This document shows, piece by piece, positions 1 through 6,136 of a stretch of 8,955 bases of DNA; position 1 is the first letter of the stretch, and the number at the start of each line of letters is the position of its first letter. The stretch covers positions 1-8,955 of the forward strand of contig JAFAQG010000600.1 of assembly GCA_019246575.1 (NCBI GenBank), given 5' to 3'. The notes beneath the pieces were generated by a model. That model worked only from the letters and a program-made list of their open reading frames with translations. It did no database searches and was not told the origin of the DNA. Both the position numbers and the translations under genes were made by a program. Source of the DNA: Acidobacteriaceae bacterium (lineage in GTDB: Bacteria > Acidobacteriota > Terriglobia > Bryobacterales > Bryobacteraceae).

Positions 1-408
1 GAAAACGTCTACATGCGCTGGGGCTTTCGCGAGCTTCTAGAAAAGCAAGCGGTTGATATTATTGAGCCCGATTTTCAGAAGTGCGGTGGATTGCTGGAGG
101 CGCGTAAGATTGCCGATCTCGCGCATACATACTACGTGCCCGTCGCGCCGCATGCCGTCACGTCGCCGATCGGCATGATGGGTACGGCGCACGTATGTGC
201 CGCCATCCCGAATTTTCTGGCGCAGGAATGGCACTGGATCGATGATGCCGACTTGTGGCGGAACTGGGTGAAGGAGGGCGACATCATTCAGAAAGGCTTC
301 ATCACGGTGCCGGACCGGCCCGGTCTCGGCGTCGAAATGAACGATGACGGCGCACGCAAAGCGCAGGTTCCGGGCACGCCGTGGTTCGAGCCGATGAAGA
401 GAGCATGA
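1..408 (+). CDS. Enolase-superfamily (mandelate racemase/muconate lactonizing-like) enzyme, C-terminal part
   Basis: This is the 3' end of a gene that begins before the window; frame 1 is open from base 1 and ends with TGA at 406-408. The 135 visible codons are the end of the C-terminal TIM-barrel domain. Counting from the Met at 13, an EPD segment with Asp20 followed by a K-C-G-G turn matches the Asp of the mandelate racemase Asp-His dyad. His47 in a PHAVTSP segment matches the dyad His, and Glu72 in QEWHW matches the Glu at the end of the barrel (residues 270, 297 and 317 in mandelate racemase). This suggests an acid-sugar dehydratase or racemase of the mandelate racemase subgroup. The substrate cannot be told, because the metal ligands and N-terminal cap lie outside the window. 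The next gene starts at or next to this stop codon, so the two are probably co-transcribed. Family assignment is firm; the reaction is inferred. Confidence 0.9.
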   Translation, partial: ENVYMRWGFRELLEKQAVDIIEPDFQKCGGLLEARKIADLAHTYYVPVAPHAVTSPIGMMGTAHVCAAIPNFLAQEWHWIDDADLWRNWVKEGDIIQKGFITVPDRPGLGVEMNDDGARKAQVPGTPWFEPMKRA

Positions 409-410
409 CC

Positions 411-1373
411 ATGCGAATAACAGCACTCTGTTTTGCCGCGTTGTGCTCACTTTCAGCGTCTGCGCAGGTCGGAATCCTGACCCGCGAACTGCTCATCCAG
501 TACACGCCGGATTGGAAAGGCGAGCGCTTCGCGGATGGACGCCCCAAGGTGCCGGACGGCATCTTGAAGCGCATGAAAACGGTAACCCTCGAAGAGGCAT
601 GGGCGGAGTTGCGGGCTGCCGGCTTCAATCATGAATACGAGGACGGCTGGGGCTGCGTTATCCATCCTGAGAAGGTGCTAGTGGGCCGCGCGCTAACGGC
701 GCAGTGGCTGCCCGGCCGCCCGGACATCCACAAAGTTATTCAGGAGCAGGGCAAGAAGGATGGGCGTATCGGCGCCATGAATGCCTGGCCGGTCGACATG
801 CTACAGCCGGGAGATGTCTACGTGTGCGATCACTTCGGGCTGAAACAGGACGGACCGTCGATCGGCGACAACGTGGGCAATGCAATCTACGCGCGGAGCC
901 ATAACGGGATCGTTTACGATGGCGCGTTGCGCGACATCAACGGGCTGCGGGAACTGGACGATTTCACATCATTCGTGCGTTACTACGATCCTTCGCATCA
1001 CTTCAGCAGTCTGGGCAGCGACCCGCGCATGAACTCGCGGCTCAACTCCACCATGGTCGGCATCAATATTCCCATTCGTATCGGCAAGGCCACAGTCATG
1101 CCCGGCGACGTGGTGCTGGGCCGCGATGGAGGCGTCCTTTTCATCCCTCCGCAATTGGCCGAGCGAGTCGTGCAGTCTTCCGAGATCACGCACCTTCGCG
1201 ACATGTTCGGTCACCAACGGCTGCGCGAGGGCAAATACACAGCGGGCCAGATTGATACGCAATGGTCCGCGCCCATCGAGGCAGATTTTACTCAGTGGCT
1301 ACGGCAGAACATGGACAAGCTGCCGGTTGCGAGAGAACAGGTCGAGGAGATCCTGAAGCGACGGGAGCAGTGA
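411..1373 (+). CDS. Exported RraA-like protein, putative class II pyruvate-type aldolase
   Basis: The 320-aa product starts with a typical Sec signal peptide: an Arg at residue 2, a hydrophobic core at about 4-15, and an A-S-A cleavage site at 16-18 followed by Gln19. The central part (about 85-250) is an RraA-like fold with a G-D-N segment (Asp153) and a Y-D-G-A-L-R-D segment (Arg174, Asp175). Asp153 and Arg174 are separated by exactly 20 residues, giving the D-X20-R-D motif described for HMG/CHA aldolase of Pseudomonas putida. E. coli RraA, the RNase E inhibitor of about 160 aa, is much shorter, so an RNase E role is unlikely. Many databases call such proteins dimethylmenaquinone methyltransferase, which is misleading. 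I chose ATG 411 because AAGAGAG (397-403) sits 7 bases upstream; ATG 405, which overlaps the upstream stop as ATGA, is the alternative and adds two residues. Pairing with an enolase-superfamily enzyme suggests sugar-acid breakdown, but the substrate is unknown. Confidence 0.85.
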   Translation: MRITALCFAALCSLSASAQVGILTRELLIQYTPDWKGERFADGRPKVPDGILKRMKTVTLEEAWAELRAAGFNHEYEDGWGCVIHPEKVLVGRALTAQWLPGRPDIHKVIQEQGKKDGRIGAMNAWPVDMLQPGDVYVCDHFGLKQDGPSIGDNVGNAIYARSHNGIVYDGALRDINGLRELDDFTSFVRYYDPSHHFSSLGSDPRMNSRLNSTMVGINIPIRIGKATVMPGDVVLGRDGGVLFIPPQLAERVVQSSEITHLRDMFGHQRLREGKYTAGQIDTQWSAPIEADFTQWLRQNMDKLPVAREQVEEILKRREQ

Positions 1374-1458
1374 GAGATAGTATTCATCGCGCATCTCCGA
1401 GCCCCACTCCTCCTGTAATTTCAATCGGTTCGCAATGGTACGCTGAAAATTCGAAAAA

Positions 1459-2763
1459 ATGCGTACAGTCGACCTGGTTCGCCGTAAGAGAGATGGAGAA
1501 GAGCTCTCCCCCGAGGAACTGCGCTCCCTCGTGGACGGTTACACGCGCGGCGACATTCCAGATTACCAAGCTTCGGCGTTCCTGATGGCGGTTTTTTTCT
1601 CGGGTATGTCCGACCGTGAAGTAAGCGCGTTCACAGACTCTTTTATTCAATCCGGCAGTACGCTGGATCTCTCCGCCATACCGGGCCTCAAAGTGGACAA
1701 ACATTCGACGGGCGGAGTTGGAGATAAGACGAGCCTTATTGCCGCTCCGATTGCGGCCGCGGCCGGCGTTGTCGTTCCGATGATTTCTGGTCGCGCGCTA
1801 GGACATACCGGGGGCACGCTCGACAAGCTCGAGTCCATTCCCGGCTTCCGCACGGATCTCAGCGCAGACGAATTCATTACTCAGCTCGAGCAATACGGGC
1901 TTGCCTTCATCGGCCAAACCGCGGAGGTGGCGCCGGCCGACGGCAAGTTTTACGCTCTACGCGATTCTACGGCGACCGTGGAATCGATACCGTTGATCGC
2001 GTCTTCCATCATGTCGAAGAAGATCGCTGCGGGGCTGGACGCGCTGGTGCTCGACGTGAAAGTCGGGTCGGGCGCGTTCATGAAGAAGCAGGTGGACGCG
2101 CGGCGGCTGGCGCAGATGATGGTAGGCATCGGGCGGCGTCTCGATAAGCGCGTTCAGGCGCTGATCACCGATATGAATCAGCCGCTCGGCTATGCAGTCG
2201 GCAACGCGCTCGAGATCATGGAGGTCTCACAGACGTTGCAGAATGCCGGACCGGCCGATCTGACCCGGCTCTGCCTGGAGCTCGCAGCACGTATGATCTT
2301 CCTCGCGAAGCTTACTAAGACTTTGGACGAAGCGCGCGAGGTTGCGCAGGCGCGGCTGCTCGACAACTCCGGATACGCGAAGTTCAAAGATGTGATCGCG
2401 GCGCAAGGCGGCAATCCTCAGGTGCTGGATCGGTTTGATCTTTTGCCAAACGCGACCGGCGCTCAGGAGATCACCACTGCACGCGGCGGGTATGTGAGCG
2501 GCATCGATGCGCAGTTAATCGGCCAGGCATCGTCGATGATCGGCGCTGGACGAAACACGAAGGAGGACACCATCGACCCCGCCGTCGGAGTCATTCTGGA
2601 GGTGAAGGTCGGCCAAAAGATCGAGCCGGGTAGCATTCTTTGCCGGCTTTACTACACGGGCGAGGACCACTTACAGGAAGCGGCCGACCTGATGGAAGAC
2701 GCATTTCGAATTTCTCAGCAGCCGGTCGACGAGCGCGACCTGATCCTGGAAGTCGTAAGCTGA
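1459..2763 (+). CDS. deoA: Thymidine/pyrimidine-nucleoside phosphorylase
   Basis: This enzyme cleaves pyrimidine (deoxy)nucleosides with phosphate to the free base and (deoxy)ribose-1-phosphate in the cytoplasm. The 434-aa length matches Bacillus-type pyrimidine-nucleoside phosphorylase (about 433 aa). The N-terminal alpha domain opens MRTVDLVRRK. The phosphate site is K-H-S-T-G-G-V-G-D at 81-89, and the family signature S-G-R-A-L-G-H-T-G-G-T-L-D-K-L-E is at 110-125. The base-binding Arg168, Ser183 and Lys187 occur in A-L-R-D-S-T and I-A-S-S-I-M-S-K-K. A C-terminal barrel-sandwich domain ends in a G-A-G-R-x-T-K-E-D segment and a V-G-x-K-I-E-P-G turn. No strong Shine-Dalgarno is seen, but the start agrees with the family N-terminus. 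The nucleoside transporter follows after 9 bases. Residue 108 is Met where Bacillus Pdp has Lys by my recollection, so thymidine may be preferred over uridine; pdp would be the alternative symbol. Confidence 0.96.
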   Translation: MRTVDLVRRKRDGEELSPEELRSLVDGYTRGDIPDYQASAFLMAVFFSGMSDREVSAFTDSFIQSGSTLDLSAIPGLKVDKHSTGGVGDKTSLIAAPIAAAAGVVVPMISGRALGHTGGTLDKLESIPGFRTDLSADEFITQLEQYGLAFIGQTAEVAPADGKFYALRDSTATVESIPLIASSIMSKKIAAGLDALVLDVKVGSGAFMKKQVDARRLAQMMVGIGRRLDKRVQALITDMNQPLGYAVGNALEIMEVSQTLQNAGPADLTRLCLELAARMIFLAKLTKTLDEAREVAQARLLDNSGYAKFKDVIAAQGGNPQVLDRFDLLPNATGAQEITTARGGYVSGIDAQLIGQASSMIGAGRNTKEDTIDPAVGVILEVKVGQKIEPGSILCRLYYTGEDHLQEAADLMEDAFRISQQPVDERDLILEVVS

Positions 2764-2772
2764 CCTGAAATC

Positions 2773-3993
2773 GTGGACCGATTTCACGGGCTGGTCGGCT
2801 TAGCAGCAATCGTTGCCTGCGCATATCTGTTCTCGACAGCACGCTCCGCCATTCAAAAGCGTGTAATTCTCTGGGGCGTCGTGCTGCAATTCGGCTTCGC
2901 TTTCCTGGTCCTGAAGACTAAATTCGGCGAGCTGTTCTACGGTGTGAGCCTGTTTGTGAACGCGCTGCTAAATTACACGGCGGCGGGATCGGGCTTTGTC
3001 TTTGGCGACAAGCTCGGCGTGAAGAACGATCAGTTCGGCGTCATTTTTGCGTTCCAGGTATTGCCGATTGTCATCTTTATCTCATCCCTGTTCGCGATTC
3101 TTTATTATCTCGGGGTCATGCAACTGTTCGTGAAGGGCATGGCCGTCGTGATGCAGAAGTTCATGCGTACAAGCGGCGCGGAATCCACCTGCGTGGCCGC
3201 AAGCATCGTGATGGGACAGACGGAGGCCCCACTCACCATCCGCCCGTTTCTCGAGACATTGACGATGTCGGAGCTCTTCACTGTAATGACGAGCGGCATG
3301 GCGCATGTTTCCGGCTCCGTCATGGCGGCGTATGTCGCGATTGCCGGAGTATCTATCACGCACTTGTTGACCGCTGTGATCATGACTGCGCCCGCGACCA
3401 TCATGCTTGCGAAAATGTTCGTTCCTGAGACCGGCAAACCCGTGACCGGCGGCACAGTAAGCGTGGAGGTAGAGAAACCGGGAGTGAACCTGATCGACGC
3501 GGCCGCCCGTGGCGCCGGCGACGGCTTGCACCTTGCGCTCAATATCGCCGGTATGCTGATCGCCTTCCTGGCGCTGATTGCGTTAGTGAATGGCGGATTG
3601 GGTTGGATGCATGCCTATGTCCATTGGGCCCCTGCCTCGCTGCAACAGATACTTGCTGTACTGTTCGCGCCCGTTGCCTGGAGCCTGGGCGTGGATTGGA
3701 ACGATTGCGCGACAGTGGGCAATCTGCTCGGCACGCGCATGGTCTTGAACGAATTTGTGGCCTTTGTCGATCTGGGCAAAATTAAATCGCTGCTGCACCC
3801 GCGCTCGTTCGTAATTTCCACGTTTGCGCTCTGCGGTTTTGCAAACCTCAGCTCGATTGCGATTCAAATCGGCGGCATCGGCGCGCTGGCGCCCTCGCGT
3901 AAGTCAGACCTCGCACGCCTGGGCGTCAAAGCAATGCTCGTCGGCACACTTGCGAATTTCATGTCCGCATGCATAGCGGGCATTCTGCTGTGA
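2773..3993 (+). CDS. nupC: Concentrative nucleoside transporter (NupC/CNT family)
   Basis: This inner-membrane symporter imports nucleosides driven by H+ or Na+. The 406-aa length is normal for bacterial CNTs. The protein begins with two hydrophobic helices (about 5-22 and 31-49), separated by the family's S-x-x-R-x-x-I turn. The HP1 re-entrant hairpin carries G-Q-T-E-A-P-L at 148-154, with Gln149, Thr150 and Glu151 as nucleobase ligands by family knowledge. A transmembrane segment carries M-A-H-V-S-G-S at 176-182. The HP2 region carries N-E-F-V-A-F with Glu327. The last core helix carries C-G-F-A-N-L-S-S with Asn358 and Ser361, which bind ribose in CNTs. GTG 2773 is the only plausible start, because the stop of the upstream phosphorylase lies in the same frame just before it. 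The 9-base gap indicates an operon and translational coupling with the phosphorylase. Specificity for purine versus pyrimidine nucleosides cannot be read with confidence. Confidence 0.95.
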   Translation: MDRFHGLVGLAAIVACAYLFSTARSAIQKRVILWGVVLQFGFAFLVLKTKFGELFYGVSLFVNALLNYTAAGSGFVFGDKLGVKNDQFGVIFAFQVLPIVIFISSLFAILYYLGVMQLFVKGMAVVMQKFMRTSGAESTCVAASIVMGQTEAPLTIRPFLETLTMSELFTVMTSGMAHVSGSVMAAYVAIAGVSITHLLTAVIMTAPATIMLAKMFVPETGKPVTGGTVSVEVEKPGVNLIDAAARGAGDGLHLALNIAGMLIAFLALIALVNGGLGWMHAYVHWAPASLQQILAVLFAPVAWSLGVDWNDCATVGNLLGTRMVLNEFVAFVDLGKIKSLLHPRSFVISTFALCGFANLSSIAIQIGGIGALAPSRKSDLARLGVKAMLVGTLANFMSACIAGILL

Positions 3994-4118
3994 TCGCCGT
4001 ACGCTTCTAAGTGTGGCTGAGCCGTCCAAACGTTTAGTCTTCACTTGGCTGGCCATCAAGAGCGCCTTCGGGACACAGTGAATCAATCACCACACGGGGG
4101 TCTGCGGGTTCGTGCGAT

Positions 4119-4208
4119 ATGCGAGGTCCTAAATATGCGTCAGTAGAATGGAACGCGGTATATGAGTCGTTCCGCCAGGCTCTTCCATACGTGACAAAAA
4201 GGAATTAA
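4119..4208 (+). CDS. Possible 29-aa peptide directly upstream of the radical SAM gene
   Basis: An ATG at 4119 opens 29 codons ending in TAA at 4206-4208, and the ATG of the radical SAM gene follows at 4209 with no base between. Both lie in the same frame. The peptide starts M-R-G-P-K-Y-A-S-V-E-W and ends Y-V-T-K-R-N. It contains four aromatic residues besides one Trp, is basic at its C-terminus, and has no Cys and no signal peptide. There is no clear Shine-Dalgarno before it; a GCGGG at 4104-4108 lies 10 bases upstream. It could be a translational leader coupled to the enzyme, a precursor peptide substrate of a radical SAM enzyme, or chance. A 29-codon open stretch is short enough to occur by chance, so it is offered as a candidate only. 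Confidence 0.22.
   Translation: MRGPKYASVEWNAVYESFRQALPYVTKRN
4199..4203 (+). promoter_or_regulatory. Ribosome binding site of the radical SAM gene
   Basis: AAGGA lies 5 bases before the ATG at 4209. It is the clearest Shine-Dalgarno in the window and fixes the start of the radical SAM gene. It lies inside the last codons of the possible 29-aa upstream ORF, so a ribosome finishing that ORF would sit over it. Confidence 0.7.
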
Positions 4209-5768
4209 ATGCGAGTTCATTTAATAAATCCGAGCGATACCGCTTTCGGAACCGCCGTCATCACGCCACGTTGGCTATTTGTGTTGGCAGCCGCCACACC
4301 TGAGGAGTTTGGGGATCCAATCTTATACGATGAAACTCTACAAGCACTCAAAGCGGACTCGATTCATGCCGGCGATATTGTCGGAATCGGCATTCACACC
4401 GGGAATGCTCTCCGAGGCTATGCTATCGGGCGTCTTGCGAAACAGCGAGGCGCCTTCGTGGTTTTCGGCGGCATCCACTCGACTCTGTTCCCCGAGGAGG
4501 CCTTCGAGCGAGGCGCGGCGGACTGCGTCGTTCGCGGAGACGGCGACCTCGCTTGGGGCGAAGCTCTTCGAGACCATGACAACGGAAACGTCCAGCGCAT
4601 CTACCAGGGTGGCCGAGTTGAAGCCGAGCAGTTCAAAGTTGCGCGTTGGGACCTGCTCGACTCGTCCAAATACATGTGGGCCTCCGTTCAGACGGTACGA
4701 GGATGTTCCAAACATTGCTCGTTCTGCTCTGTCTGGCGCACGGACGGCCAACGTCCGCGGCAAAGGCCTTCCGACCCGGTCATCGAAGAGATCATCGAAC
4801 TCCGCCGCCGAGGCTTCCGCTTCATTGCACTTGCGGACGACAACTTTTACCCCGTCTCGCTTACGGACATCAGACTGGCGGAACGGCAGAACAATGCTGC
4901 AAGACTTGCAGGATTGAAGGCCATCCGAGCAGAGCGATTTGAATTGATGGAGCGTCTGGCCGATCTTCCAAAAGGAATGGTGTTCTTCACCCAGATCACC
5001 ATGGAAGCCGGCGAGGATCCTGAGTTTCTCGATGCCATGCGTAGGGCGCGCATCTTGGGCGCGCTAGTCGGCATCGAGGCCGTCACAGCAGAGGGTCTCA
5101 AAGCCGTATTCAAAGACTTCAATTTGTCCGGCGAAAACCTGGTTCAGCGTCTTCGGCAGTTTCAAGAGCACGGGGTCCATGTTCTCGGATCCTTCATCTT
5201 CGGATTACCGACCGACCGCCATGATACATTCGAAGCGACGCATGAATTTGCGCGACGCTCGGGCATAGCCTTCGCCCAATTTGTGATGCTCACGCCGTTC
5301 TGCGGTACCGTCGATTTTGAGCGCTGGGAGAAGAGTCTGGGCGATCATCCGCCCGAAGTAGATGGGATCCCCATCACACGCTACTGGCTCATCCCACCCG
5401 ACAAAAGGCCCAAGATGTTTATGCCGCATCCGATTATGAGTTCGGAGGAAATTCGGGCTAGAACCCAAGGTGTCTGGGACGATTTCTACAGCCTGCTCGC
5501 GATCTGGAAACGTTCCGTCTGTACCACGACACTGCGGGCTCGCTTAGCATTCGTCTTCATCTCGAAGCTGTACCGCCAAATGTATGCGAGCACCGGCATT
5601 GCAACGGATAGCGCCCGGCGTCAACGAGCTAATCTCTGGGCCCGGCGCATAGCGAAGGTAACGCGACGATTATTCCAAGCAAAGCCCATGCCGGATCTGC
5701 AGGTGCCGCTCTGGACACCGAATGGTACAACCCCCAATCCACTTCATGTGTTGAGGAATCGGCTTTAG
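4209..5768 (+). CDS. B12-binding-domain radical SAM protein of unknown function
   Basis: The 519-aa protein has the layout of class B (cobalamin-binding-type) radical SAM enzymes. Residues 1 to about 140 look like the Rossmann-like B12-binding domain: an opening M-R-V-H-L-I-N-P-S strand, then V-V-F-G-G-I-H and a V-V-R-G-D-G-D segment typical of the family. No D-x-H-x-x-G motif is present, as is common in this class. The SAM core follows, with Cys166, Cys170 and Cys173 (C-x3-C-x2-C) that bind the 4Fe-4S cluster. The barrel continues with A-D-D-N-F (about 210), F-I-F-G-L-P (329-334) and L-T-P-F-C-G-T (361-367). The last 120 or so residues form a basic C-terminal extension. Likely chemistry is a radical methylation or rearrangement of an unpolarised carbon, but the substrate is unknown. 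It splits the nucleoside genes and has no functional link to them that I can see. Confidence 0.9.
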   Translation: MRVHLINPSDTAFGTAVITPRWLFVLAAATPEEFGDPILYDETLQALKADSIHAGDIVGIGIHTGNALRGYAIGRLAKQRGAFVVFGGIHSTLFPEEAFERGAADCVVRGDGDLAWGEALRDHDNGNVQRIYQGGRVEAEQFKVARWDLLDSSKYMWASVQTVRGCSKHCSFCSVWRTDGQRPRQRPSDPVIEEIIELRRRGFRFIALADDNFYPVSLTDIRLAERQNNAARLAGLKAIRAERFELMERLADLPKGMVFFTQITMEAGEDPEFLDAMRRARILGALVGIEAVTAEGLKAVFKDFNLSGENLVQRLRQFQEHGVHVLGSFIFGLPTDRHDTFEATHEFARRSGIAFAQFVMLTPFCGTVDFERWEKSLGDHPPEVDGIPITRYWLIPPDKRPKMFMPHPIMSSEEIRARTQGVWDDFYSLLAIWKRSVCTTTLRARLAFVFISKLYRQMYASTGIATDSARRQRANLWARRIAKVTRRLFQAKPMPDLQVPLWTPNGTTPNPLHVLRNRL

Positions 5769-5795
5769 TGTACCGGCGGGAGGGAACGGCTCCTG

Positions 5796-6029
5796 CTATT
5801 TGCGGCTGCCGGAGGTTGCCGAGGAGGAGATACCTTTGTCCGCTTCTTCGACTTGGTCCTGTGAGCGAATTCTTTCTCCGCAGCGAAGGCATACCATCTC
5901 CACTCCAGCAATTCGGGTTTCCAGTCCCTCGTGCTCCACAATGTACTGCGGTGCTTCCTGAGACATGCCCAGAAATCCGCCGCAGCCCGCGTGCTTACTA
6001 ACGTCCGTAACGATCCGTATAGTTTCCAT
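5796..6029 (-). CDS. Small Cys-containing protein, hypothetical, possibly metal-binding
   Basis: This 77-aa reading frame runs against its neighbours and converges with the radical SAM gene, 27 bases from its stop. It starts M-E-T-I-R-I-V-T-D-V and contains H-A-G-C-G-G (His13, Cys16) and C-L-R-C-G-E-R-I (Cys47, Cys50). With His13 or an unseen partner these could form a zinc site, but only three Cys are present. The tail after about residue 57 is rich in Ser, Asp, Glu and Lys and looks disordered. An in-frame TGA lies 6 bases upstream of the ATG, so the start cannot be farther out. Only a weak GGAAA precedes it. The composition (Val, Ile, Glu, Gly rich, regular hydrophobic spacing) looks like a real protein, and no other gene fills this 368-base gap. 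I recognise no named family. Confidence 0.5.
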   Translation of the reverse strand: METIRIVTDVSKHAGCGGFLGMSQEAPQYIVEHEGLETRIAGVEMVCLRCGERIRSQDQVEEADKGISSSATSGSRK

Positions 6030-6136
6030 TCGTCAGTTTCCATGGTAGTCCACGTGAGCTCGTGTAGAAACCAAAAATCTTCAGGATTCCGGTTGCGTGT
6101 TCGTAGGGAGTCCCCTGTGGACGGTAGACTCGAACC
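6030..6136. other. Divergent spacer upstream of the purine nucleoside phosphorylase
   Basis: These 107 bases lie between the start of the small - strand gene and the start of the + strand phosphorylase, so promoters for both would be expected here. I could not find a convincing -35/-10 pair in either direction. The stretch holds the palindromic hexamers CCATGG, CACGTG and GAGCTC close together (6040-6062), and a GAGTC/GACTC inverted pair just before the + strand start. None matches an operator I can name. Confidence 0.3.

Larger units (their letters stand above)
3994..4208. other. Gene-poor spacer between nupC and the radical SAM gene
   Basis: This 215-base spacer separates the nucleoside transporter from an unrelated gene. 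I see no strong stem-loop followed by a T-run that would mark a terminator, and no convincing sigma-70 promoter. Its second half is open from 4038 in the frame of the radical SAM gene up to a TAA at 4206-4208; this is listed separately as a possible small ORF from 4119. Its first half carries a 26-codon open stretch (4001-4078, stop 4079-4081) that reads faintly like a protein-domain remnant; see findings. Confidence 0.5.

Noticed and set aside
1374..1397. GAGAT/ATCTC inverted pair just after the RraA-like gene
   Set aside because: The stem is 5 bp with a 14-base loop and no T-run, too weak to call a terminator.
3082..3542. Two overlapping - strand frames of about 145-149 codons opposite nupC
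   Set aside because: They are antisense to the conserved CNT core and their translations show no family features.
4279..4917. A 212-codon open + strand frame inside the radical SAM gene
   Set aside because: Its translation is Ser, Arg and Thr rich and low in regular structure, while the other frame carries the B12-domain and radical SAM motifs and a good ribosome binding site.
5769..5815. Possible bidirectional terminator between the radical SAM gene and the small - strand gene
   Set aside because: Only weak 4-5 bp pairings (GGAG/CTCC, CCGGC/GCCGG) with long or poor loops are present, and no T-run follows on either strand.
5765..6043. A 92-codon - strand frame overlapping the 77-aa small gene
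   Set aside because: It starts at the outer copy of the repeated ATGGAAACT, but its translation is rich in Trp, Arg and Lys without motifs, and the alternative frame looks far more like a protein.
6050..6064. Dyad CACG-TGAGCT-CGTG in the divergent spacer as an operator
   Set aside because: The stem is 4 bp, the site occurs once, and it does not match a known regulator site.
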